64,000 nucleotides of DNA from Pseudomaricurvus sp050633365. Lineage in GTDB: Bacteria; Pseudomonadota; Gammaproteobacteria; Pseudomonadales; Cellvibrionaceae. The first letter of the stretch is position 1. The number at the start of each line of letters is the position of its first letter. The notes beneath the pieces were generated by a model, which searched no databases, was not told the DNA's origin, and saw nothing but the letters and a program-made list of their open reading frames with translations. A program made the position numbers and the translations under genes. Below, piece by piece: positions 1 to 8,814 of this stretch. The DNA lies in the NCBI GenBank assembly GCA_050633365.1, contig JBOEGJ010000004.1, forward strand, positions 45,824 through 109,823. Reading direction: 5' to 3'.

Positions 1-329
1 TTAGAAAACTGGCAACGCAGGGAAAAACGTTTAACACCGAGACCTTCCGTTCAATTAAGGCAACTTACTTTCGTATCGCGTTGGACTTCATCGAGACTTA
101 TCACAATGACGCGGTGATGAACGGCCTGACATTGGATATCCATCAAGAAGAAAAGGCGGTGGAATTATTCGCACAGAATATCATGAAGGCTGGCGATGCA
201 TTTCTCGAAAGACCCATGGAGACGCCGTTTATCCCCAGTTGGAACCGTGTCATCAGTGCGGTTCCGGATGTGCTAGAACGTTTGCACGCGGCTGTTGAAG
301 AAGACAACAAAGAGTTTTCGCAATCATGA
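1..329 (+). CDS. Glycosyltransferase, C-terminal part (5' truncated by window edge)
   Basis: The frame is open from the first bases, so the true start lies left of the window; about 108 C-terminal residues are visible. The piece is mostly helical and charged, with no catalytic motif left. Its stop overlaps the start of the next gene by four bases (ATGA type), so the two are translationally coupled. The partner is a GH13_18 phosphorylase. In bacteria that make glucosylglycerate or related solutes, such phosphorylases often sit beside a family-2/81-type glycosyltransferase, which is the basis for this call. Family assignment is inference from context; that this is the end of a real coupled gene is well supported. 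Confidence 0.5.
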   Translation, partial: RKLATQGKTFNTETFRSIKATYFRIALDFIETYHNDAVMNGLTLDIHQEEKAVELFAQNIMKAGDAFLERPMETPFIPSWNRVISAVPDVLERLHAAVEEDNKEFSQS

Positions 330-2119
330 CGGGACTTACTGATACCACCTTAGCATCAAAAATAGCGCACTTGCTCGAGGCGGTCTACGCTGACGTTGAT
401 GTCATTGATAGTTCATCTGGCGAGTTGGACTATATTGAGCTGACTCAGGACTTGATGTCTCTCATGCGTCTTGATACCGACAGTATCGCTCCAAAACCGC
501 ATCATAATCCTTGGTCCGAACGTGATGCCGTATTGATAACTTATGGCGATACATTTTTGCCGCTCTCTACTGGCGAGCGGCCAGAGTTTGAAGACAAAGA
601 AAAACCCTTGCAAGTGCTGAAACACTTTTTGGACGAGCATTGCGCTGGGGCGATCAACAGTGTTCATATTCTTCCGTTTTTTCCCTTTAGCTCTGACGAT
701 GGCTTCTCGGTGATCGATTTCTCCAGCGTCAACGAAGCCTTGGGGGATTGGAGCCACATCTACGATATTGCTCAAGATTATCGCCTCATGGGGGATTTAG
801 TGATTAATCACTGTTCCAGTCGCAGTTTATGGTTTCAGAATTTCATTAAAGGTTGCGGTCCAGGTTACGATTTTTTTTACACCGCCGACGAAGACGCAGA
901 TACATCAAAAGTGGTTCGGCCTCGAACCAGTCCGCTGTTAAAAAAGGTCGAGACCGCGGCGGGGGTACAACATGTTTGGTGTACCTTTAGCCATGATCAG
1001 GTGGATCTTGATTTCACCAATCCTCAGGTGCTCAAACAGTTTGTTTCCATTGTTCGACAGTATTTGGACATGGGCGTGCGCATCTTTCGCTTGGACGCGG
1101 TGGCTTTTTTGTGGAAGAAAGAAGGCACTAGCTGCATTAATTTGGAACAGACCCACATGATGGTGAGGTTGTTTCGATTGTTGATCGAACACGCGGAATC
1201 CGAATCGGTCATCATCACCGAAACCAATATTCCCAATCGAGAGAATCTCTCCTATTTTGGCAATGCCAACGAGGCCCATTGTGTCTACAACTTTTCTTTG
1301 CCGCCACTGTTGGTCAACACTCTGGTAACGGGCAGTTGTCGTCATCTAAAAACGTGGATGATGAGCATGCCGCCGGCTCAAAATGGAACCACTTACTTTA
1401 ATTTTATTGCCTCCCACGACGGGATTGGCTTGAGACCCGTTGAGGGCCTGCTGGATGATGACGAAACCCAAACTCTGGTGAAAACCATGCAGGGCTTTGG
1501 TGGTCGAATGTCTTGGCGGGCCTTGGATTGTGGCAAGACAAAACCCTATGAAATCAACATTTCACTGAAAGACGCTTTACAAGGTACGACCCAGGGTAGG
1601 GACGATTTTGGTCAGGCTCGTTTTCTTTGTGCCCATGCCATTATGTTCGCCTTAGAGGGGATTCCTGGAATCTACGTCCACAGTATGATCGGTACGCGCA
1701 ACGATCTAGAGCGTATGGAGCATACCGGTCACAATCGATCAATCAATCGCCATCAGTGGTGTTATCAGCAGCTGCAAGAATATTTAGCGGATGACAGCAG
1801 CGAGTACGCCTCTACGTTTGCGGCTATGAAAGCTCTGCTGCAAATTCGCATTGAACAGCCAGCGTTTCATCCCAATGCGACGCAATTTACCTTGCACCTA
1901 GGAGATGCAATCTTTGGGTTTTGGCGTCAGTCGCTGGATCGTCGCCAGAGCATATTTTGCATCAGCAATATCAGCGCCCAAGAGCAAGACTTGTCACTAT
2001 CGGATTTGAACCTAATCGTGACTGACGACTGGTTCGATCTTCTATCGGGAAAGAAGCTTCCCGAAAACGACGAAGTATTGTCTCTTCGTCCCTATCAGAC
2101 ACTCTGGTTAAGTAATTGA
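326..2119 (+). CDS. GH13 subfamily 18 sugar phosphorylase (sucrose / glucosylglycerate phosphorylase family)
   Basis: A 597-residue alpha-amylase-superfamily enzyme of the sucrose-phosphorylase type, predicted cytoplasmic. Visible catalytic elements are the nucleophile Asp257 in FRLDAV, the acid/base Glu299 in ITETN and the transition-state Asp365 in ASHDG. The family cleaves an alpha-glucoside with phosphate to give glucose 1-phosphate. Subfamily 18 includes sucrose, glucosylglycerate and sucrose 6-phosphate phosphorylases, and the sequence alone does not settle the substrate. The four-base overlap with an upstream glycosyltransferase favours turnover of a compatible solute such as glucosylglycerate over sucrose use. 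No sugar transporter lies beside it. Confidence 0.85.
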   Translation: MTGLTDTTLASKIAHLLEAVYADVDVIDSSSGELDYIELTQDLMSLMRLDTDSIAPKPHHNPWSERDAVLITYGDTFLPLSTGERPEFEDKEKPLQVLKHFLDEHCAGAINSVHILPFFPFSSDDGFSVIDFSSVNEALGDWSHIYDIAQDYRLMGDLVINHCSSRSLWFQNFIKGCGPGYDFFYTADEDADTSKVVRPRTSPLLKKVETAAGVQHVWCTFSHDQVDLDFTNPQVLKQFVSIVRQYLDMGVRIFRLDAVAFLWKKEGTSCINLEQTHMMVRLFRLLIEHAESESVIITETNIPNRENLSYFGNANEAHCVYNFSLPPLLVNTLVTGSCRHLKTWMMSMPPAQNGTTYFNFIASHDGIGLRPVEGLLDDDETQTLVKTMQGFGGRMSWRALDCGKTKPYEINISLKDALQGTTQGRDDFGQARFLCAHAIMFALEGIPGIYVHSMIGTRNDLERMEHTGHNRSINRHQWCYQQLQEYLADDSSEYASTFAAMKALLQIRIEQPAFHPNATQFTLHLGDAIFGFWRQSLDRRQSIFCISNISAQEQDLSLSDLNLIVTDDWFDLLSGKKLPENDEVLSLRPYQTLWLSN

Positions 2120-2186
2120 TTCTAGAGTCTGGGGGAATTGGATGGTTTTTGTGCGATTTATGACACTCGGCACTCGCATATTGCTA

Positions 2187-2208
2187 ACTAACCTAGTGGT
2201 AGGTTAGT
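2187..2208. promoter_or_regulatory. Operator-like palindrome before the TetR gene
   Basis: Perfect 9-bp inverted arms (ACTAACCTA and TAGGTTAGT) around a GTGG spacer, ending 11 bp before the ATG at 2219. A related site precedes the oxidoreductase gene at 2834-2855, so this is probably the autoregulatory operator of the TetR protein. Confidence 0.7.
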
Positions 2209-2218
2209 ATTCTGCGCC

Positions 2219-2797
2219 ATGCAAGTAAGATCAAAAAACCGTAAACAGCAGATTGTCGATGTGGCGCTTGAGCTACTGCAGACTCGTGGCTTCGAGAACT
2301 TCAGCTATCAGGACTTGTCCGCTGAGTTGGGCATTACCAAAGCCAGTATCCATCACCACTTTGCCAAGAAGGCCGATCTTGGGGTGGCCCTGTGCGAGCG
2401 TATTCAGCAGTGGCACGAGCGTGAGTTTAGCAAGGCTCGCAATCACTCGGGCACGGCAATGGAAAAGTTGGATCTGTATGTTGGCGGTACTCTGCGCTAT
2501 GCCTGTGGCGATAAGAAAATTTGCCCTCTCAGCAGTTTGCAGGCTGATATCGCCTCGCTGCCTGAGGCGATGCGACCGGCACTCAAACAGTTGGATGATC
2601 ACGAGCTGGATTTTGTCGAAGAAATGCTAGAGGAGGGACGGGCCGCAGGGGAACTTAAGTTTTCCGGTTCTGTCCGAGCTCAGGCAGTTTTGTTCGTATT
2701 GACCAGCAAAGGCGCTTTGCAGTATTCGCGAGTCCACGGGCGAGAGCTCTATGACGACGCCATGAGCCAGCTTCGATCGCTGATGATTAATGGCTAG
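2219..2797 (+). CDS. TetR/AcrR-family repressor, NemR-like
   Basis: A 192-residue regulator with an N-terminal TetR helix-turn-helix (about residues 10-55, including the ASIHHHF recognition-helix segment typical of the family) and a C-terminal ligand-binding domain. A cysteine in the CPLSSL segment near residue 100 lies where NemR-type repressors carry redox-reactive cysteines. The gene precedes an Old Yellow Enzyme, the same arrangement as nemR-nemA, where the repressor responds to electrophiles or bleach. Palindromes before both genes share most of their bases, so it likely represses itself and the enzyme. The inducer is not known from sequence. Confidence 0.85.
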   Translation: MQVRSKNRKQQIVDVALELLQTRGFENFSYQDLSAELGITKASIHHHFAKKADLGVALCERIQQWHEREFSKARNHSGTAMEKLDLYVGGTLRYACGDKKICPLSSLQADIASLPEAMRPALKQLDDHELDFVEEMLEEGRAAGELKFSGSVRAQAVLFVLTSKGALQYSRVHGRELYDDAMSQLRSLMING

Positions 2798-2833
2798 TAA
2801 GTCGCCCTAAGCGCAAAAAAATTTGCCTTTATA

Positions 2834-2855
2834 ACCATCCTACTGGTAGGTAAGC
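2834..2855. promoter_or_regulatory. Second operator-like site before the Old Yellow Enzyme gene
   Basis: Aligned base for base with the palindrome at 2187-2208, both half-arms match at 7 of 9 positions and the core CCTA-sTGG-TAGG is kept. It lies about 100 bp before the ATG at 2953, just downstream of a TATAAC that could be the -10 element. Likely bound by the TetR protein. Confidence 0.6.
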
Positions 2856-2952
2856 AGGTGGTTGTTGGGCATAGCCAGCCCGGTAACCCGTCGGGCTGGT
2901 GTTTACATAACCGAGAGAGAAACAACCGCATCACCGAATGCAGGAGTAATGT

Positions 2953-4062
2953 ATGAGTAACACCGACAGCCTATTCAAGCCGTTTAATTTGGGTGGTTTG
3001 GAGCTGCCAAACCGCGTTGTCATGGCACCGATGACCCGCACCTTTTCACCGAACAATGTCCCCAATGACATGGTTGTGGACTACTACCGCAATCGCGCTG
3101 CCGGCGGTGTTGGTCTGATTATCACCGAAGGTACCTGTGTTGATCACAAGGCCGCCTCGGGTTATCCCAATGTGCCAAATTTCTACGGTGAAGAAGCTCT
3201 TGCCGGTTGGAAAAAAGTCGTTGATGCGGTTCACGCCGAAGGCGGCAAGATTGCGCCTCAGTTATGGCATGTTGGCTCGATTCGTAAAGCTGGCGTTGAG
3301 CCCGGTGGTGATACCCCGGGGTTTGGTCCTTCCGGTATGGCTATTCCAGGTAAAGTGACTGGCCATGCAATGACTAAAGAAGACATCAATGATGTGGTTG
3401 CCGCTTTTGCTAAAGCCGCGAAAGACGCGAAAGACATCGGTTTTGACGCCATTGAGATTCACGGTGCCCACGGCTACCTAGTGGATCAATTCTTCTGGGA
3501 AGGTACTAACCAGCGCGACGATGAATACGGCGGCGACTTGGCTGGTCGTTCACGTTTTGCCATTGAAATTGTCAAGGCGATTCGCGCAGAAGTGGGTGAC
3601 GACTATCCGATTATTCTTCGCTGGTCACAGTGGAAACAGCAAGATTACGCCGCGCGTTTGGTCGAGACGCCAGAGGCGATGGAAGCTTTCTTAAAGCCGC
3701 TTAGCGATGCAGGTGTTGATATTTTCCACTGTTCAACTCGTCGTTTCTGGGAGCCTGAGTTTGAAGGCAGTGATTTGAACTTGGCCGGTTGGGCACGCAA
3801 GCTAACGGGCAAGCCATGCATTACTGTGGGCAGTGTTGGATTGAATGCTGATTTCCTACCGGTTGATGGCACCGCGGATTTCCGTGCAGCAGAACCGGCA
3901 AGCCTCGATAATTTGATCCAGCGTATGGATAACGAGGAGTTTGATTTGGTTGCCGTAGGTCGAGCTTTGATCGCCAACCCTGATTGGGCCAATCGCGTTC
4001 GTGACGGCGGTTTTGATGAGCTGGCGGCATACGATAAAGAGCAGCTACAAACCTTGGTATAA
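2953..4062 (+). CDS. Old Yellow Enzyme family NADH:flavin oxidoreductase (NemA-like)
   Basis: A 369-residue FMN-dependent TIM-barrel ene-reductase. The N-terminal segment with PNRVVMAPMTR is diagnostic of the family. Active-site residues His170, His173 and Tyr175 lie in the IHGAHGYLVDQF motif, which binds the carbonyl or nitro group of the substrate and donates a proton. Members reduce activated alkenes, N-ethylmaleimide, nitrate esters and quinones with NAD(P)H. The adjacent TetR gene and shared operator suggest induction by reactive electrophiles. Downstream is a strong terminator, so it forms its own transcription unit, possibly with the regulator. Confidence 0.9.
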   Translation: MSNTDSLFKPFNLGGLELPNRVVMAPMTRTFSPNNVPNDMVVDYYRNRAAGGVGLIITEGTCVDHKAASGYPNVPNFYGEEALAGWKKVVDAVHAEGGKIAPQLWHVGSIRKAGVEPGGDTPGFGPSGMAIPGKVTGHAMTKEDINDVVAAFAKAAKDAKDIGFDAIEIHGAHGYLVDQFFWEGTNQRDDEYGGDLAGRSRFAIEIVKAIRAEVGDDYPIILRWSQWKQQDYAARLVETPEAMEAFLKPLSDAGVDIFHCSTRRFWEPEFEGSDLNLAGWARKLTGKPCITVGSVGLNADFLPVDGTADFRAAEPASLDNLIQRMDNEEFDLVAVGRALIANPDWANRVRDGGFDELAAYDKEQLQTLV

Positions 4063-4103
4063 GTCTTGTGGTCATACTCAGGTGATTCATCTGAGTCTGT
4101 TGA

Positions 4104-4126
4104 AAGGGGCCTTCGGCCCCTTTTTT
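4104..4126 (+). terminator. Rho-independent terminator after the OYE gene
   Basis: GGGGCC / GGCCCC stem with a TTC loop, followed by six T residues. Confidence 0.9.
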
Positions 4127-4213
4127 GTTCCTTTCTGCATTGTTGTTCTCTACAGTTTACTGCTTGTTTTCGTTGATCCCTGAACTCTCATATTTCTGAT
4201 CTATACTCGTTAA

Positions 4214-5077
4214 ATGACTCGCAATTGTTACAACCGCTCCTTCGTGTCGCCGATAGGTTTGGTCTCCTTCAAGGCTCTTCGCTGGCTGAAGCTACTGTCT
4301 ATTGTTTTTTGCGGCCTGAGTTCGAGCATGGTGGCAGCTCAATCCCAGAAAGTCCCCATCCGTATTTGTATCGACAGTGAAGACTATCCCCCCTACTTTT
4401 TTGAGACAAGTTCGGAGGGCAGCCAAGGTATGATCCTCGATCTGATTCGTATGAGCGTCGAGCATACGGAACACTCAATCGAATTTACTAGAAAGCCCTG
4501 GCGGCGCTGTTTGTCAGATGTTAAATCCGGCTATGTGGATGCCTCCGGGCCTGTTATCTGGTCAAAAGCGCGGTCACTTTGGGCGCAATTTCCCACTGAT
4601 AATCTCAACCAAGTTATGCCCGAATCGGCACTCGTGTCAGTACAATACCGAGTCTTCACCCGAAGTGATTCAGCGCTGCGTTGGAATGGCACGCATTTTA
4701 GTGGCATACGTTATGGTGTGGGCGCACCCATCGGCCATATTTCTCATAAAAGACTAAAAGCCATGGGGATATTACCTGCCTCCAGTTTTACAGTTGAGGA
4801 AGGGCTGACCATGGTGTCTCGCGGTTTTCTGGACGGCTTTGTCAACGAGTCACTTTCTGGGCAGTCGCTGATCAATCAATTGGATATCGCTTCAAACGTA
4901 TCGGTCTTATCGCCTCCGTTTTTGTCAACTGAGCTCTATTTGGTGTTTTCTCATCAGTTTGTCGCCGACAACCCCGAGGTGCCAGATGAGGTCTACCAAG
5001 CTTTGGCTCTCAAAGGCGGTCTCTGGAGAGAGCAGCTATTGAAGGCATATGTATCGCAAGCCTCAGGGCCTGAGTAA
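4214..5077 (+). CDS. Periplasmic solute-binding protein, family-3-like (SBP paralogue 1)
   Basis: A 287-residue exported protein of the PBP2 / SBP_bac_3 fold. A long N-region and hydrophobic segment end near VAAQSQ (about residue 43), consistent with a signal peptide. The mature part opens with IRICIDSEDYPPYFFE, the usual first strand of amino-acid-type binding proteins. No permease or ATPase gene is nearby. It is a clear tandem paralogue of the next gene: shared motifs are W(K/R)RC, PVIWS, API G and TMVSR..LDG. A TATACT box only 7 bp before the ATG implies a leaderless message or a slightly later start. Ligand unknown. Confidence 0.75.
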   Translation: MTRNCYNRSFVSPIGLVSFKALRWLKLLSIVFCGLSSSMVAAQSQKVPIRICIDSEDYPPYFFETSSEGSQGMILDLIRMSVEHTEHSIEFTRKPWRRCLSDVKSGYVDASGPVIWSKARSLWAQFPTDNLNQVMPESALVSVQYRVFTRSDSALRWNGTHFSGIRYGVGAPIGHISHKRLKAMGILPASSFTVEEGLTMVSRGFLDGFVNESLSGQSLINQLDIASNVSVLSPPFLSTELYLVFSHQFVADNPEVPDEVYQALALKGGLWREQLLKAYVSQASGPE

Positions 5078-5112
5078 AGCTCGTATCTAATTCTCGACTC
5101 TTAATCCTGCGG

Positions 5113-5130
5113 TCTATACTGGAGGGTATG
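5113..5130 (+). promoter_or_regulatory. Promoter-like element TCTATACTGGAGGGTAT
   Basis: Almost the same 18-base word occurs at 39655-39672 before the DUF3604 gene (one central difference). TATACT fits a -10 element, and the CTATACT form resembles RpoS-type -10 regions. If real, transcription starts near 5127 and the downstream gene begins at 5155, not 5128. Confidence 0.4.
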
Positions 5131-5154
5131 GTAAAGATTGGGGTAAAGGTAAGC

Positions 5155-5928
5155 ATGCTGCGTTGTGTCACGGGACTATTGTGCCTGTTGAGCCTGCTCA
5201 GCCACGCCGAGGGTCCGCCATCGGGTCAATTACGGATGTGCTACACGCCGATTAATGCGGACTCTAAATCTCTGGCTGGAGCGCGCGAGTACGCACTGTT
5301 TGATCGCTTTTATGTCAAGCTGCGCGATGGTATAGCACCTCTTGGGCTTAGCATAGAGGCTCAGCAGTTCCCCTGGAAACGTTGCGCCCACCTGATCGCC
5401 ACCGGCCAGATGGACGCGACGGTTCCGGTGATTTGGTCTCCGGAAAGAGAAACCTGGGCGGTCTATCCCAAGGCGAGCGACGGATCTCTGGATGAGAGTG
5501 TTCGTCTTCGCAGGGCGGAGTACTTTGTCTATGTTTCTCTCGATAGTGATCTGGTTTGGAATGACGACTCTTTTTCGGATACCAAATCACGACTTTGGGC
5601 GCCTATCGGTTACAAGGTATACGACAAGCTGAGAGAGGATCGCGCGTTAACCATGGAGCGCTATGCAATGGCCGAAGCCTTTACCATGGTGTCTCGTAAT
5701 CGCTTGGATGGGGTCGTCGTTGAAGCGAATGATGGGGATTACCACATCAATCAATTAAAACTGGCCGATAAAATAAAGCGATTGCCGCTCCCCTATTATT
5801 CAAACGATTGGTATTTGGTTTTTTCCTATGAGTTCTTCGAGCTTTACCCGCAGATCGCCCGTGAAATTTGGCTCCGCGGTATTGGCAAAAAAGCCGAATC
5901 CGTGTCGACCTCGGCCGCCACGCAATAA
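5155..5928 (+). CDS. Periplasmic solute-binding protein (SBP paralogue 2)
   Basis: A 257-residue protein from the ATG at 5155, preferred because it has an AAAGG ribosome site and gives a compact signal peptide (MLRCVTGLLCLLSLLSHAEG); an in-frame ATG also exists at 5128. The mature fold matches the upstream gene: RMCYTP first strand, FPWKRC, PVIWSPER, WAPIGYK, TMVSRNRLDGVV. Only 77 bp separate the two genes, so they arose by tandem duplication and may be cotranscribed, although a promoter-like element lies between them. No transporter partner is present. Role in transport or sensing is undetermined. Confidence 0.75.
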   Translation: MLRCVTGLLCLLSLLSHAEGPPSGQLRMCYTPINADSKSLAGAREYALFDRFYVKLRDGIAPLGLSIEAQQFPWKRCAHLIATGQMDATVPVIWSPERETWAVYPKASDGSLDESVRLRRAEYFVYVSLDSDLVWNDDSFSDTKSRLWAPIGYKVYDKLREDRALTMERYAMAEAFTMVSRNRLDGVVVEANDGDYHINQLKLADKIKRLPLPYYSNDWYLVFSYEFFELYPQIAREIWLRGIGKKAESVSTSAATQ

Positions 5929-5973
5929 TGCTAGGCGACTTTTCATTTTATGGCTGAGGTTTTAGTCGTGCGC

Positions 5974-7476
5974 TCAAGGCGCTGTCGACAGTAAAAAGGC
6001 ACTGAGTGCTTGTCGCTCATTCAAGGTTAATGAAAATTGCGGCATCGGCGGATTGGGGGATAAAAAATACTCCGTAAGGCTCTCGAAACTGTAGCGCGGC
6101 GAGAGATTAGCGAGTAATTTCCCGCTGGCGTTGCCGTTGCGATTATGGAGGTGGCAGTTGCGACAGCCGTTGGCTTGGTAGAGTTGCTTACCTTCGGCGC
6201 TAAGTGTTTGTTTCTCGTCATCACTCAGTGTCGCCCAGTGTGTATCGATGGCGGTAGATGTCTGTTCACTCAAGGTGCTTTGAGATTCGCCGTAGCACAC
6301 TCGATAGACAGTGCCGGCATAATCATCACTGACAAATAGACAGCCGTCCGGGCCTTCAGCAATATCAACAGGGCGGCCAATAACGTCACCGTTTAATTCA
6401 AAGCCCGATAGAAAGTCCTTGCCGATAATGCTGCCGTCTTCTTGCCAGTGCAATGACACAACTTTGTAGCCATCGGCTTGGCTGCGATTCCAAGAGCCGT
6501 GCAACGCGGCTAGGGCTGATTTTTCATAGCCTTTTGGCATTTTTGAATTTCGAATAAATCGAAGCCCCAAGGGAGCATTGTGCGCGGCAAAACCAAACGC
6601 GGGTGAGCGAGAGGTTTCAAGTAGTGCTTCTTGTCCTTCGCCAAAATCGGGGTCAAGATCACCAAAGCCGTTGATGTAGGGCCAGCCGTAAAAGGCGCCT
6701 TGTTCAATTTTGTTGAGTTCGCATACTGGGTAGTCGTCACCTAATAAATCGCGCCCATTATCGGTGGCGTAGAGGCTTCCGTCCCAAGGGGCGAAGTCGA
6801 GCCCGACGCTATTGCGCAAGCCTTCGGCGTAAACCATTGCATTGTTGCCATCGAGATCGAAACGCATGATGGTGGCGCGGCGCTTGTCGGCTTCCTCACA
6901 CACATTACACGTTGAACCCATACTCACGTACAAATAATCATCTTTGATACGAATGGACTTGCTCCAGTGATTACCATCGTCGGTCAAACCGGTAATGATC
7001 TGGCTGTAAGTGCCTTCAACTGTTCCTGTGTCATGATTGAACTTGATCCGACCAATAGCGTGAGACTCTGCGATATACAGCCAGTCGCCATGCAGCTCGA
7101 GTCCATGGGGGCGTTTCAGTTGCTCCATCAGTACTAGAGTGTCGTCGCTGCGTCCATCTTGGTTGTCGTCGGCTTTGAGCAGCAGCACTTTCCCGTCTCG
7201 AGGTTGGCTGGCGATTAAGTCTCCGCGCCGAGTAAACTCCAGCATGCGCACTTTTTTGAGCCCTGTGGCGTATTGCCCAATTGAAAACCCTTCGGGCAGC
7301 TCGAAGCGCGATTGCATTTTATTTTTATTGGGGGCATCGATCACTGTGCCAAAAACCACATTGAAGATCGCCTCTGGGCTTGAGATAGGCCCAAAACTTA
7401 CCAGGGCAACAACGGCAACAACCGCTACCGCCCAAAGGGCGAGAATCCCCTTAATGAATCGCATAAACCAAATCAT
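5974..7476 (-). CDS. PQQ-dependent sugar (sorbosone/glucose) dehydrogenase with C-terminal cytochrome c domain
   Basis: A 500-residue protein with an N-terminal membrane anchor or signal (residues about 8-30), a six-bladed GSDH beta-propeller (about 55-400) and a C-terminal cytochrome c domain with one CRNCH haem site. Propeller motifs of this family include GLRNSVGLDF, DNGRDLLGDDYP and HGSWNRS. Homologues oxidise aldoses in the periplasm with PQQ and pass electrons to cytochrome c; here donor and acceptor domains are fused. No PQQ biosynthesis genes lie in the window, so the cofactor is inferred. Convergent with the upstream SBP gene, with only 45 bp between them. Confidence 0.85.
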   Translation of the reverse strand: MIWFMRFIKGILALWAVAVVAVVALVSFGPISSPEAIFNVVFGTVIDAPNKNKMQSRFELPEGFSIGQYATGLKKVRMLEFTRRGDLIASQPRDGKVLLLKADDNQDGRSDDTLVLMEQLKRPHGLELHGDWLYIAESHAIGRIKFNHDTGTVEGTYSQIITGLTDDGNHWSKSIRIKDDYLYVSMGSTCNVCEEADKRRATIMRFDLDGNNAMVYAEGLRNSVGLDFAPWDGSLYATDNGRDLLGDDYPVCELNKIEQGAFYGWPYINGFGDLDPDFGEGQEALLETSRSPAFGFAAHNAPLGLRFIRNSKMPKGYEKSALAALHGSWNRSQADGYKVVSLHWQEDGSIIGKDFLSGFELNGDVIGRPVDIAEGPDGCLFVSDDYAGTVYRVCYGESQSTLSEQTSTAIDTHWATLSDDEKQTLSAEGKQLYQANGCRNCHLHNRNGNASGKLLANLSPRYSFESLTEYFLSPNPPMPQFSLTLNERQALSAFLLSTAP

Positions 7477-7536
7477 AACGTTTCCCTTGTGGTGTTTTGG
7501 TCGGATTGTCGAGTGACCAAATTTTATTTAAATAGT

Positions 7537-8757
7537 TTACTCGGCTTGCGCCGTCGTTGCTTTAATACGAGCCAGTACGATGAAGTTACATAGGCTACCA
7601 AACAGCATTAAGGTTGCAACGGGTAAAAGTGTGCCGTCGTGTAATAGACTGCTGACCCCACCAAGTATCGCACCCGCGGTAAAGGTCGAAGAGCCAAAGA
7701 TTGCGTTGGCGCTGCCGCCGGCGTTGCCGTGATGGTCCAAATAAAGCGACATATTGTTCGAATAGCTAAACCCCATTGAGGTTACGATCGCGGCGAAGAA
7801 AATCACAGTTATCCAGAGTTGGGGTTCTCCAAAACAGACGTAGAGCCCCAGTGTTGCGGTGGCAAACAGTTGCAATAGCGATGATTTACGTAAAATCAAT
7901 AAGCGTTGATGTTTTCGAAGAAGGTGCAGGTTGATTCGCCCAGCAATAATAGAACACCCTGTTACGGCGGCAAAAAACAGGGGAAAGGTGGTTTCTTTGA
8001 CCCCAAAATAATCAATATAAATGAACGATGCATTGGTGATTAGTGTGAATAGAATACCGCTCACGCAGGCTTGACTGAGTAAGTGCGGTAGTGACTCCTT
8101 GGCCTTAAATACCGATGCGTAAGAGTGCCAATAGTGCTTGTGCAATGAGTGTTTGGGACTACTGTCTGAGGGGATGATCCGAGTTTCTTCCATTTTGAAA
8201 CTGAGCATCCAAAGTAGCAGAGCGGCGTAGGCGGCGAGAAAAATAAAAATGCTGTTCCAGTTTATCAGCGTCAAGAAGACCGCTCCGAGGGCGGGAGCCA
8301 ACAGGGGAGCCATCATCATGATCATGCCTATGGCCGAGAATACCTTGGCACTTTCTTGGCCTTTAAATCGATCGCGCACCATCGCGCCCACCACGACGGA
8401 GGCATGTCCACCTCCTAATGCTTGAAGGAATCGCATGAACAAAAACCATCCTGAATCCGTCAGCTGACTGATCGCGATGCTGGCAATAATGAATATCGTC
8501 AAGCCAACCATCGCCACCGGTTTTCGCCCCAGTCGATCTGACAGTGGACCGCCGATGATTTGCCCTAGCGCAAATCCCAGTAAGTAAATACTCACCGATA
8601 AGTTGATGGTGGGTATGTCGGTCTGCAAATCTCCAGCAATGGTCGGAATGGCTGGCAAATAGGTGTCGATGGCCAGCGGTGTGATCGCGACCAGTGCGGC
8701 GAGCTTGAGCGCTAGAGAGTGCTTGCTTAAGAGTTGAGACATTGGACGAACAAACAA
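7537..8757 (-). CDS. MFS exporter, Bcr/CflA drug-resistance type
   Basis: A 406-residue protein with about 12 predicted membrane helices. Family marks are LAALVAITPLAIDTYLPA at the first helix, the loop GGPLSDRLGRKPV between helices 2 and 3 (MFS motif A) and GGGHASVVVGAMVRD around helix 4. Members export drugs, sulfonamides or cysteine with proton antiport. The start may be at the internal methionine MSQLLSK six residues in. It runs in the same direction as the sugar dehydrogenase, 60 bp downstream of it, so cotranscription is possible. Substrate cannot be told from sequence. Confidence 0.88.
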   Translation of the reverse strand: MFVRPMSQLLSKHSLALKLAALVAITPLAIDTYLPAIPTIAGDLQTDIPTINLSVSIYLLGFALGQIIGGPLSDRLGRKPVAMVGLTIFIIASIAISQLTDSGWFLFMRFLQALGGGHASVVVGAMVRDRFKGQESAKVFSAIGMIMMMAPLLAPALGAVFLTLINWNSIFIFLAAYAALLLWMLSFKMEETRIIPSDSSPKHSLHKHYWHSYASVFKAKESLPHLLSQACVSGILFTLITNASFIYIDYFGVKETTFPLFFAAVTGCSIIAGRINLHLLRKHQRLLILRKSSLLQLFATATLGLYVCFGEPQLWITVIFFAAIVTSMGFSYSNNMSLYLDHHGNAGGSANAIFGSSTFTAGAILGGVSSLLHDGTLLPVATLMLFGSLCNFIVLARIKATTAQAE

Positions 8758-8814
8758 AGAAAAGAGGATCTTGAGCCTAACACGAATACTTGGTACTTGC
8801 TCGGGTCCACGTTT

